From NCBI GenBank assembly GCA_030998015.1, contig JARWMV010000180.1, positions 1 through 27,647 on the forward strand: DNA of 27,647 bases, in the 5' to 3' direction. The translations under genes and the position numbers were made by a program. Source of the stretch: Ceratorhiza oryzae-sativae (taxonomy: Eukaryota > Basidiomycota > Agaricomycetes > Cantharellales > Ceratobasidiaceae). The notes below the pieces were generated by a model that made no database searches, was not told the origin of the DNA, and saw nothing but the letters and a program-made list of their open reading frames with translations. Below are positions 17,314 to 26,435 of the stretch, piece by piece. Every line of letters begins with the position of its first letter. The stretch's first letter is position 1.

Positions 17314-18136
17314 GCTGCCCTAGAGTCCATACGGCGGCGGGTCATGGGCCTTCGGTCCTTAGACAAAATGGGGTTATTTTACCCTTAGCGTCACTGCGTG
17401 ACGCCGGGTCGGATTTTCACGAACTCCAAAACTGCCGACCCTGAACTTGGGAATTTTCCAGACCTTTCCAATATCAAATCCCGATTGGCTTAGCCAATCG
17501 GGGTATAAACCAAATCCCTTCCCGTCTCCATTTTATCCTGATTCTGTCTGGGTAAAGATTTAATTAAAACAAATTCCTGACCCGTCCCCTAGAAGTTGTT
17601 GCACGTACGTGCAACAATTTCACGCTTGTAGAGGTTCCCTAGCAGCGTGTACTTGTACACGCTGACGACAGGGTTAGGGTCGGACATGTTATAAAAGCTG
17701 TCGATTTACTGGCATCCGCCCAGTTGAGCGGGATGTCTGTTTTTAGAATTAAATTAACCTTCGTCTAGATCTACAAGATCTGAGCCCTGCACCGACACTA
17801 TGGCGTCAATTGACGCCTGTGGCGGATCAAGCCGACACTATGCTGTGGCGGATCGACGGGGGGACGAGGGATGATTTAACGCCTAATTTACCACCTCCAT
17901 GGTAGGGGGGGGAATTGGGTTCCCGCAGCTACGCTTCGGGACACCATGTCCACACAGTGTGGGTTGACTCTGCCTTAACAAGTTAAGACAAGATCAGCTA
18001 CCCCGATACTTTGCAGCATAGCTGCAAAAGTGGCGGGGCCACCTCGTCTGGATTGGGGTTATATTAAAAATTCTATTTGTTTCGAAGATTCAAAGATTAA
18101 ATTAGAGACATCTCTAACCACTTCAAGTTCCTACCC
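17314..18136 (+). other. Hairpin-rich spacer; no gene
   Basis: Contains an F hairpin (17579-17633) fused to a G hairpin (17634-17680), and a block at about 17710-17925 that repeats 15915-16075 (ggcatccgcccagttgag and accgacactatggcgt). Confidence 0.5.
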
Positions 18137-18268
18137 TATCTCGTGTCAACTACTCTGAAGTTGTTGCACGTACGTGCAACAATTTCACGCTTGTAGAGGA
18201 GACGTCTGTGTGCGGCTTAAGCCGTACACAGACGGCTCCGAAGCTTGAGTCGAACCGTGGTTTAGCGT

Positions 18269-18490
18269 CCGCGCGCGTTAGTTGCTGGTGGGACTTGTCC
18301 CACCAACCAACGTGAGCAATCGCAACCGTTTGCGATTGCTAGTGCGCGGCATAATATCGATATTTAGCCGCCGGCTGAAAATGACGAACGGTCGTCATTT
18401 TCTACGAGGGAATCTTTATGGGAGGTAGCCTGGACCATGAGACTCATGGTCAAGGCTACCTCATCTGAGGATTCCCTCTAACGCCGGCGG
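18269..18490 (+). mobile_element. GC element A16 (long)
   Basis: In the left arm of the 856-bp inverted repeat. Confidence 0.9.
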
Positions 18491-18701
18491 GACCCGTGCA
18501 CGCCTGCGAACGCCTTGGCTTGCCAAGGCGGCCCTGGCGTGCGCGCGGCTCGCCGCGAACGCGGCCTCGTTAACAATGCCCACGGGTCGTTGACCCTCCG
18601 CTTTATTACCCCTGCCAAGACGTGCGCTAAAGCGCAGTTCTCTAGGCAGGGCGGCTGAAATCTTGGGTTACACCTAAGATTTTAGCCGATAGAGCGGGGG
18701 C
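18491..18701 (+). mobile_element. Composite element J2
   Basis: Copy of J1 between A16 and A17; ctttatt where J1 has ctctatt. Confidence 0.8.
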
Positions 18702-18923
18702 CCGCGCGCGTTAGTTGCTGGTGGGACTTGTCCCACCAACCAACGTGAGCAATCGCAACCGTTTGCGATTGCTAGTGCGCGGCATAATATCGATATTTAG
18801 CCGCCGGCTGAAAATGACGAACGGTCGTCATTTTCTACGAGGGAATCTTTATGGGAGGTAGCCTGGACCATGAGACTCATGGTCAAGGCTACCTCATCTG
18901 AGGATTCCCTCTAACGCCGGCGG
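18702..18923 (+). mobile_element. GC element A17 (long)
   Basis: In the left arm of the inverted repeat. Confidence 0.9.
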
Positions 18924-19039
18924 ATACAGGTCCAGCAAGATTTTATAAATCTTGCATGGAAGCAAACCACGGAACGATGTTGACCGAGATAGAGGCCAGA
19001 CTTAATTTATTTTCTTTCTCGGTCTCGGACAATATATAA

Positions 19040-19571
19040 CCGGCGACCCCCGACATTGCCGCGCGCGTTAGTTGCTGGTGGGACTTGTCCCACCAACCAA
19101 CGTGAGCAATCGCAACCGTTTGCGATTGCTAGTGCGCGGCATAATATCGATATTTAGCCGCCGGCTGAAAATGACGAACGGTCGTCATTTTCTACGAGGG
19201 AATCTTTATGGGAGGTAGCCTGGACCATGAGACTCATGGTCAAGGCTACCTCATCTGAGGATTCCCTCTAACGCCGGCGGGCATTACAATATCGGGGGGC
19301 AGACGGTGCGGCCGAGAATGCTTTGCATTCTTACCCCTGCCAAGACGTGCGCTAAAGCGCAGTTGCCTAGGCAGGGCGAGTACCGTCGACGGTGACCCCC
19401 AATAATTGCAATGTCGCCATTGACCCCCCACGCATCGGCTAAATCTTAGGTGTAAACCAAGATTTCAGCCGATGCGCGTAGACCCCCAACAAGGCAATGG
19501 CCTCCCAATGCGTCACAAACGCATTGGGGGGGTAAGATTTGCGAAGGCAAATCTACATCGATTCTCGAGGG
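19040..19571 (+). mobile_element. Composite element C4 (532 bp)
   Basis: Starts ccggcgaccccc, carries A18 and an extra tgacccccaacaagg-type hairpin; lies 63 bp upstream of atp8. Confidence 0.8.
19059..19280 (+). mobile_element. GC element A18 (long), nested in C4
   Basis: Same nesting point as A9 and A13. Confidence 0.9.
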
Positions 19572-19634
19572 CAATATCCGGACCTAGATAAAATCAATTA
19601 GAGAAGCAGAGAGCAAAAGTTACTCAAATAAAAC

Positions 19635-19793
19635 ATGCCACAATTACTTCCATTTTACTTTGTAAATCAAATGTCATTTTCATTTTTAACATTGATTGCA
19701 TTAATTTATGTGTTTTCTAAATACATCCTACCCGTGTTTACTTTCCAACAAGTAATAAGAATGTATATTACAAAACTAAGCAACAAATCTTAA
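19635..19793 (+). CDS. atp8: ATP synthase subunit 8
   Basis: 52 residues, starting [12 protein letters not shown], the standard fungal ATP8 opening, followed by one membrane helix (about residues 14-33) and a short basic C-terminus ending K-L-S-N-K-S. It is a peripheral-stalk subunit of the inner-membrane ATP synthase. The length fits fungal ATP8 (about 48-55). TAA at 19791-19793 is followed by a second in-frame TAA. AT-rich, unlike the GC elements on both sides. atp6, its usual fungal neighbour, is not visible. It sits between the arms of the 856-bp inverted repeat. Confidence 0.95.
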   Translation: MPQLLPFYFVNQMSFSFLTLIALIYVFSKYILPVFTFQQVIRMYITKLSNKS

Positions 19794-21354
19794 TAACCCG
19801 GCCTCGCCTAATGCAGCTGAGCTGCTAAACAGGATGGCCTGGGAGCCGTACCAAAACCCAGGTCCAGCAAGATTTTATAAATCTTGCATGGAGACGGCTC
19901 TCCGCGCGTGGGCCGCGCCTCTGGCGCGATCTAAGCGCGGAGGGAGATAGAAAAAAAAAATGAAAATTGATTTTACAGGGGCTAGTCCGTTGGTTCATGG
20001 GAGCTAAAAGCTCGGCTTTAGCGACCCCTTTTTCAACCGAAATTAACCCCAAATTTGGGGTGTAGATTTGCCTGCGCAAATCACCCCCAATTTAGGAGTC
20101 CTCAGCGCTTAGGCCGCGCCTAAAGGCGCGATCAGAGAGCGTTGGATCTATACGTTTTCCCTTCTGCGCCATCTTTGATGAACCAGAAGTGTCAAACCGG
20201 ACCTACGGCCCGTGATAAATAACACGTTTTGCTAGCTCCCGGCAAAGGCCGCGCTTGGTGGTGGAATCCCCACCAAATGGTCCCCTTTGCGCGCCCCACA
20301 AGTGTGGTGTATGGCGCGGCAAGCCGCCACGACGGCATCAATTGCCGCCGGTGTCGGGGCATCTGCGGTGCTCCGATGAGTATACCCCAATAATTTATTG
20401 GGGAGCTCATCGGGCCTACGCGACAGCGTAATTTGTGCCGGCCGTGTCGGGGAAAATAAAAGAGAGTTAAGATAAACTAAAACTGGAATTTATTTAAGTA
20501 ATTATAACAATTTTACATGGCGTCGAATTTAATTTTGTTTGAGCTTCGCGCTCAACTTCGTTGTCCGGAAGCGATGACAAAAATTGCCGACGCATTTTTA
20601 AATAGATTTAGTTAAGGTCCTTGGGGTTTTCAGGTACAAGTTATAATTTCTAAGCGAAAAGATTCGCGGTAATAAAAAAGTAAATTAACAATTTTATGTA
20701 AAGGCTAAACCTCTCATTTTCTAATTACTCCAATTTTTCTACGGACCTATGGCCCGTGAAAAATTAGGAGCGCCGAATCCCGCGAGCGTAGCTCGCGGCC
20801 GCCGCCTTAAAGCGGCGGGGTGATAAGCCGAGCTAAAGCTCATGAAAAATGACAAATTTGACTATTTTATTTCGCTTCCGGACAACAGTGTTGACCGTTT
20901 TGACAAGTTTTGATGAAATAGAATAAGGCACATAAGATTGTGCAATTGTTACTCCTGTATCCCCCCTATTATCAATTATCAATTTCCAATTTAAAATTAA
21001 AATAATAAGTCCTGCAGCTGCCTCGATAATTGACGGAAGTTGATCTGGTCAGACCAACTGACTTTTTTGCAGACGTCAATTTCCGTAGGGCACCGAAGAG
21101 GGCCCACAGGAGCGCTGCATTACTCCAAAATAGTTATGGGCTGTAAGTCCTTGCACCGTTTTGGTGTTTTAATAGTTTATAATTAATAGTTTATAGTTCA
21201 TGATATATTCAATGGAAAACAACTAATAACAAATATATTATTTCCATCAGTCAATATTGCAAACTTTATTTCCCCCTGCAAAGGGTGGAAGGCTCAAAAA
21301 CTTGGTTTATGAGCCTAACTTTTGGCTTGGGTGCCCTCGTCATATCCCGCGTCA
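19794..21354 (+). other. Spacer with GC hairpins; no gene
   Basis: Contains an H element (20046-20145), a gcgcttggtggtgga hairpin (about 20252-20292), AT-rich stretches and a second copy (21016-21170) of the 14113-14207 block, here carrying an inserted hairpin. Short ORFs are not protein-like. Confidence 0.5.
20046..20145 (+). repeat. H element copy
   Basis: Same structure as 14288-14391. Confidence 0.75.
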
Positions 21355-21423
21355 CTATCTCGGTCAACATCGTTCCGTGGTTTGCTTCCATGCAAGATTT
21401 ATAAAATCTTGCTGGACCTGTAT

Positions 21424-21645
21424 CCGCCGGCGTTAGAGGGAATCCTCAGATGAGGTAGCCTTGACCATGAGTCTCATGGTCCAGGCTACCTCCCATAAAG
21501 ATTCCCTCGTAGAAAATGACGACCGTTCGTCATTTTCAGCCGGCGGCTAAATATCGATATTATGCCGCGCACTAGCAATCGCAAACGGTTGCGATTGCTC
21601 ACGTTGGTTGGTGGGACAAGTCCCACCAGCAACTAACGCGCGCGG
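21424..21645 (-). mobile_element. GC element A19 (long)
   Basis: Right arm of the inverted repeat, mirror of A17. Confidence 0.9.
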
Positions 21646-21856
21646 GCCCCCGCTCTATCGGCTAAAATCTTAGGTGTAACCCAAGATTTCAGCCGCCCTG
21701 CCTAGAGAACTGCGCTTTAGCGCACGTCTTGGCAGGGGTAATAAAGCGGAGGGTCAACGACCCGTGGGCATTGTTAACGAGGCCGCGTTCGCGGCGAGCC
21801 GCGCGCACGCCAGGGCCGCCTTGGCAAGCCAAGGCGTTCGCAGGCGTGCACGGGTC
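21646..21856 (-). mobile_element. Composite element J3
   Basis: Mirror copy of J2 in the right arm. Confidence 0.8.
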
Positions 21857-22078
21857 CCGCCGGCGTTAGAGGGAATCCTCAGATGAGGTAGCCTTGACCA
21901 TGAGTCTCATGGTCCAGGCTACCTCCCATAAAGATTCCCTCGTAGAAAATGACGACCGTTCGTCATTTTCAGCCGGCGGCTAAATATCGATATTATGCCG
22001 CGCACTAGCAATCGCAAACGGTTGCGATTGCTCACGTTGGTTGGTGGGACAAGTCCCACCAGCAACTAACGCGCGCGG
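21857..22078 (-). mobile_element. GC element A20 (long)
   Basis: Right arm of the inverted repeat, mirror of A16. Confidence 0.9.
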
Positions 22079-22210
22079 ACGCTAAACCACGGTTCGACTC
22101 AAGCTTCGGAGCCGTCTGTGTACGGCTTAAGCCGCACACAGACGTCTCCTCTACAAGCGTGAAATTGTTGCACGTACGTGCAACAACTTCAGAGTAGTTG
22201 ACACGAGATA

Positions 22211-22791
22211 TTGTTAGGATTGTGAGCCCAACCACCTTTTGAGGGATGAACCACCAACCTCACACGAGGGGAAAAATAAAACTCTAGAACTCCGCTGTCC
22301 CCTGGAAATATTTTCAGGTTTTCTCGATTCTTTGCATCGTTAAGGTCCCTGCTCCGACACAGTGACGGCGGTTTTTTTTAGTCAAAAAAACGCCCTAACT
22401 GGCGCGGTATAATAGCCCGCCAGCAAAAGCCAGGCGGGGACGTCTGCTGTGTCATCTGTGATGATCCCCCCCCGAGCGGGCGGGTGTAAAACCAAGAGTT
22501 CGAGGGAAATAAAGGAGTAATATAAACATAATAAGTCTTGCAGATTATCTAACTTGGGTGTTAACCCACTACCAAATAAATCCCCTTTTGGGTACGAGAA
22601 TTGCACTCCCCGCGGCAGTAAGGACTTTGATTCCGAGGAATCAGAGTCCAAATTTCACAATATCAGGGGGCTCCGGCCCCTCCAAACAATGCAGCGTAGC
22701 TGCACATGTTTGGGGGGCAGAAGTCTGCGGTCGGCGGAGTTTTTGGCTTCATCAGCCAAAATTCTAACCCCTGCGGCCCTAGCTCCGCTCC
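22211..22791 (+). other. Spacer; no gene recognised
   Basis: Mixed AT- and GC-rich DNA with an E hairpin (22677-22718). A segment near 22395-22440 (gcgcggtataatagcccg) recurs at 24555. Confidence 0.4.
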
Positions 22792-23013
22792 CCGCCGGCG
22801 TTAGAGGGAATCCTCAGATGAGGTAGCCTTGACCATGAGTCTCATGGTCCAGGCTACCTCCCATAAAGATTCCCTCGTAGAAAATGACGACCGTTCGTCA
22901 TTTTCAGCCGGCGGCTAAATATCGATATTATGCCGCGCACTAGCAATCGCAAACGGTTGCGATTGCTCACGTTGGTTGGTGGGACAAGTCCCACCAGCAA
23001 CTAACGCGCGCGG
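22792..23013 (-). mobile_element. GC element A21 (long)
   Basis: Family A in non-coding DNA, flanked by gctc and gagc. Confidence 0.9.
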
Positions 23014-24329
23014 GGAGCGGGCCGGGGGTCAATTTGTTTTCCGGTCCTACCCTAATTAGGTCCTACCCTAACCCTGTCGAAGAGTATTCACCCTCAAGCT
23101 TCGGAGCCGTCTGTGTACGGCTTAAGCCGCACACAGACGTCTCCTCTACAAGCGTGAAATTGTTGCACGTACGTGCAACAACCTAGGGGACGGGTCAGGA
23201 AAAATAGGGGTTTACTCGTCCTCGCCTGGATGGCCCTGTGGGCCGCCCGGGCGGGATAGCGGGCGCGCCGCGACCGCGGCCGCGAATATCTACGGGTCAA
23301 AGTTCGGTGGAATCTTCGCGCGTTCCCTGCTCGGTCATCGAAGATGTCCGGCAGGGACGCACTAAACCGATTCAGCGCCCTGAATTTTTGATGGGCTGCA
23401 CCAGCTGCGGCCCTGGCGTGCGCGGGCGTCTGATTCCGAGGTACCCTGGAACTTAAAGTTCCAGGGTACCTCGCAATACCTCGCCGCTTCGCGGCCTCGC
23501 GCTCCCCTCCGGCGCCTGATTCCGAGGAATCAGGCGCCTACCGTGGGGGATGGGCCCGAGCGGAGCGACGGTCCTTACCCCCACGGGAGGGAACAATAAA
23601 ATAAGACTCATAGTTTCTTTGCCAAAATTTATTAGGTCTTTTGGAGATTATTCTCCATCTGGAAGATGCCCCTTCCTGGTGAACGACTATGGGAGAACTC
23701 CGCGCGGCAAAAGGTGGATGGGCCAGCCTACCACCTTCGGACAGGGACCGCGTATGGGCCAACTCCGCGCCCCCATGGAGGTAGGCGCGGTTACATCGAT
23801 ACGACGGCGTCACTCGTGAGGCCTATGTCGGCCCCAGATTAGATAAATATTTCTGCAGCAACGCTGCAGAACTCATAGGTTCCACCTCTTCCCCTCCGCG
23901 CTCTTTGATCGCCCGCAGGGCGGCCTAAGCGCGGAGGGCTCCCACTAATCGATGATTTGCGAAGGCAAATCTACACCCTGCCTAGAGAACTGCGCTTTAG
24001 CGCACGTCTTGGCAGGGGTATCGATTAGCGGGGGCCTGTAAGGGAAGAGGATGATTATAGGCAGTAAGTCTGTAAATCATTTGGGGGAATTAGGCAATAA
24101 GACGAGATGTTTTTGACTTCATCAGTCAAAATTTATAACATAATTGAAGCGATTAGGTCTGGTCAGAACAACTCGGTTCAATTTGAGATCAGCTACTTCG
24201 ATCCAGTGTGTCGGAGCCACCTTGTCTGTATTGGGGGAAAATTTGGTTTGGTTTTAGCTGTTTTATATTTTCCTGATTATACGATTCGGGTAGGTCCCAG
24301 CTCCGACAAAGTGTCGGCGTTTTTGTTTT
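23014..24329 (+). other. Hairpin-rich spacer; no gene
   Basis: Contains an F hairpin (23093-23197), a B-like core hairpin (gaggtaccctggaac, about 23437-23475), a long G/C-rich palindrome near 23512-23590, and a D-type element (about 23887-24035) with a K hairpin inserted in it. No protein family recognised. Confidence 0.45.
23887..24035 (-). mobile_element. D-type element with K hairpin
   Basis: As 14767-14871 but with K inserted between caaatctaca and tcgattagc. Confidence 0.75.
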
Positions 24330-24333
24330 ATGA

Positions 24334-24536
24334 CCCGTGCACGCCTGCGAACGCCTTGGCTTAAGCCAAGGCGGCCCTGGCGTGCGCGCGGCGTCTGATT
24401 CCGAGGTACCCTGGAACTGAAAGTTCCAGGGTACCTCGCAATACCTCGCCGCGAACGCGGCCTCGATAACCATACCCACGGGTCAACAGCATGTATTTAT
24501 ATATAAATACAATGCTGGTTGACCCTACGCGGGGGT
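24334..24536 (+). mobile_element. GC element B6 (203 bp, shortened), TSD ATGA
   Basis: Flanked by ATGA (24330-24333 and 24537-24540); the first arm is reduced. Confidence 0.9.
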
Positions 24537-24653
24537 ATGAAAACGACTTAACAGGCGCGGTATAATAGCCCGCCAGCAGAAGCATGGCGGGGATGTCTAT
24601 CGAAGAGCTGAAAAAAATAAACGGTCAACTTTTGCATCTGCAAAACTAAAAGA

Positions 24654-24679
24654 GGTAGAATTAATTTAATTGGCAAAAT
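24654..24679 (+). repeat. 5' half of tRNA-His, orphan fragment
   Basis: 26 nt identical to 26363-26388 (G-1, acceptor 5' strand, whole D arm). Homology stops exactly at the end of the D stem; no anticodon or T arm follows. Confidence 0.85.
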
Positions 24680-24710
24680 AACGTCAATAAATTATAAAAG
24701 AGATACTTGA

Positions 24711-24890
24711 AATAATGAACATTTTTCATATCCCTTAACCATACTCCTCTCACTTTCCCTTTATTATTGTATCGCTTTAATTTACACTTGGAAAGGCCCT
24801 AGGTTTCGTCTTATGTTATTAGGAGGCGAGTTGGACTCATCCTGGAACAACTTCCAGTATCAGTCACAATCATTCCTTTTTAATATTCAT
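24711..24890 (+). other. Unidentified 60-codon open frame
   Basis: Open from a stop at 24708 up to element B7, with a hydrophobic stretch (Y-P-L-T-I-L-L-S-L-S-L-Y-Y-C) then a polar part (W-N-N-F-Q-Y-Q-S-Q-S-F). No start codon near its 5' end. I cannot assign it; it may be an exon or HE remnant. Confidence 0.3.
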
Positions 24891-25139
24891 ACCCCCGCTT
24901 AGGGTCAACCAGCATTGTATTTATATATAAATACATGCTGTTGACCCGAGGGGTAATGGATATCGAGGCCGCGTTCGCGGCGAGGTATTGCGAGGTACCC
25001 TGGAACTTTAAGTTCCAGGGTACCTCGGAATCAGACGCCGCGCGCACGCCAGGGCCGCCTTGGCTTGATTATTGACCTTAAGGTCAATATGAGCCAAGCT
25101 TGCTTGGCTTAAGCCAGGGCGTTCGCAGGCGTGCACGGG
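24891..25139 (-). mobile_element. GC element B7 (249 bp), non-matching flanks
   Basis: Left flank TCAT, right flank TCAA; the right flank continues into sequence shared with the right flank of B5, indicating recombination within the element. Confidence 0.85.
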
Positions 25140-25350
25140 TCAAAATAATTCCCCAAAACATTTTGAGCTGAATTAATTAAACCTATTGGGTTGGCTTTTG
25201 GCTGGCTGATGATGGGTATTGGAATCAAGTGGGTCGAAATGTAGTATTATGTACTGAATCATTCACACCAACTGAAGTTCGGTTATTAATCAATGCTTTA
25301 AATTCTAAATGGGATTTAAAATGCTACGAATACGAAAGAGGTGAATCTTA

Positions 25351-25498
25351 CCCGTGCCCGCCTACGATCGCAGCTCCGCCTCAAGCTTCGGATCCGAAGC
25401 ACTCCGCGCTTAGGCCGCCCTGCGGGCGATCAAAGAGCGCGGAGGGGAAGAGGTTCCCTAGCAGCGTGTACTTGTACACGCTGACGACAGGGTTAGGG
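25351..25498 (+). mobile_element. G composite element (148 bp), TSD TCTTA
   Basis: cccgtgcccgcc to gggttaggg, with a D arm and G hairpin inside. Flanked by TCTTA (25346-25350 and 25499-25503). Removal with one copy restores the HE; the element also has an open frame through it. Confidence 0.85.
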
Positions 25499-25539
25499 TC
25501 TTATTCAATTCCAACATTGCGAACTTTGGTTGAACCTCA

Positions 25540-26240
25540 CCGTCGACCCTTTCCCATCCATTATGGGACCAGAATTGGTCCCATAATGGATGGAAATGGA
25601 CCCCCGACATTGCCGCGCGCGTTAGTTGCTGGTGGGACTTGTCCCACCAACCAACGTGAGCAATCGCAACCGTTTGCGATTGCTAGTGCGCGGCATAATA
25701 TCGATATTTAGCCGCCGGCTGAAAATGACGAACGGTCGTCATTTTCTACGAGGGAATCTTTATGGGAGGTAGCCTGGACCATGAGACTCATGGTCAAGGC
25801 TACCTCATCTGAGGATTCCCTCTAACGCCGGCGGGCATTACAATATCGGGGGGCAGACGGTGCGGCCGAGAATGCTTTGCATTCTTACCCCTGCCAAGAC
25901 GTGCGCTAAAGCGCAGTTGCCTAGGCAGGGCGAGTACCGTCGCGCTGGGACGCCCGAATGGATGCCCGTAGACCCCCAATGATGCAATTAGGGGCCACTT
26001 AAAATAGCAAAGCTATTTTAGAGGCCCCGTAATTGCTTCATTTGGGGGGTGGATGCCCCCCAAACAATGCAGCGTAGCTGCACATGTTTGGGGGGCACTA
26101 GGGCCCAAAACCACCGGGCGTCCCAGCGCGGCCGGCGTCTGATTCCGAGGTACCCTGGAACTTAAAGTTCCAGGGTACCTCGCAATACCTCGCCGAGAAT
26201 CGATGATTTGCGAAGGCAAATCTACATCGATTCTCGAGGG
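25540..26240 (+). mobile_element. Composite element C5 (701 bp)
   Basis: Carries a ccatccattatgggacc hairpin, A22, K, an E hairpin (26055-26096) and a B-type stem. Exact removal gives cct-cat-atg in the HE. Confidence 0.85.
25613..25834 (+). mobile_element. GC element A22 (long), nested in C5
   Basis: Same nesting point as in C1, C3 and C4. Confidence 0.9.
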
Positions 26241-26363
26241 TATGGTTCCTACGATGCGATATAAAATAGGTCTTTAAATCCAGAAATGGAACTTTTAACC
26301 CCTCCTTATCTTGCTTGCCCTATATCAATCCACCTTTGGGGTAGTGCTTGTAAAAATAAAAAG

Positions 26364-26435
26364 GTAGAATTAATTTAATTGGCAAAATGGCTTCTTGTGG
26401 CGAAGCTTTTTACGGTTCAAGTCCGTAATTTTACC
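26364..26435 (+). tRNA. trnH: tRNA-His (anticodon GTG)
   Basis: Cloverleaf: acceptor GTAGAAT/ATTTTAC (one G-T pair), D stem ATTT/AAAT with loop AATTGGCA, anticodon stem GCTTC/GAAGC with loop TTGTGGC (anticodon 26397-26399), variable TTTT, T stem TACGG/CCGTA with loop TTCAAGT, discriminator C at 26435. A G at 26363 can pair with C73, the tRNA-His identity element. Confidence 0.93.

Larger units (their letters stand above)
18137..18992 (+). repeat. 856-bp inverted repeat, left arm
   Basis: Its reverse complement is at 21355-22210. The arm holds an F hairpin, A16, a J composite and A17. Its own ends are imperfectly inverted (tatctcgtgtcaac at the start, gttgaccgagata at the end). Confidence 0.85.
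21355..22210 (-). repeat. 856-bp inverted repeat, right arm
   Basis: Reverse complement of 18137-18992, including A19, J and A20 in mirrored order; internal offsets agree to the base (each outer A element lies 132 nt from its arm end). Confidence 0.85.
25144..26277 (+). pseudogene. LAGLIDADG_2 homing endonuclease, C-terminal half, split by two GC elements
   Basis: Reads K-I-I-P-Q-N-I-L, then (after a 4-nt agct insertion) E-L-I-K-P-I-G-L-A-F-W-L-A-D-D-G (second motif), V-V-L-C-T-E-S-F-T-P-T-E-V, N-S-K-W-D-L-K-C. It is then interrupted by the G composite (25351-25498) and C5 (25540-26240), and ends M-V-P-T-M-R-Y-K-I-G-L-stop (26275-26277). Removing the G composite with one TCTTA gives gaa-tct-tat-tca-att; removing C5 exactly gives cct-cat-atg. 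Apart from the agct no other defect is visible. The N-terminal half is missing: B7 forms the left border. Confidence 0.8.

Noticed and set aside
22079..22200. tRNA suggested by a ggttcgactc T-loop-like string
   Set aside because: Flanking bases do not form a T stem or a cloverleaf; the string lies beside an F hairpin.
1274..25834. Regularly repeated palindromes as a CRISPR array
   Set aside because: Copies are hundreds to thousands of bases apart, in both orientations, with internal hairpins and no uniform spacers; no cas genes; the genome is mitochondrial.
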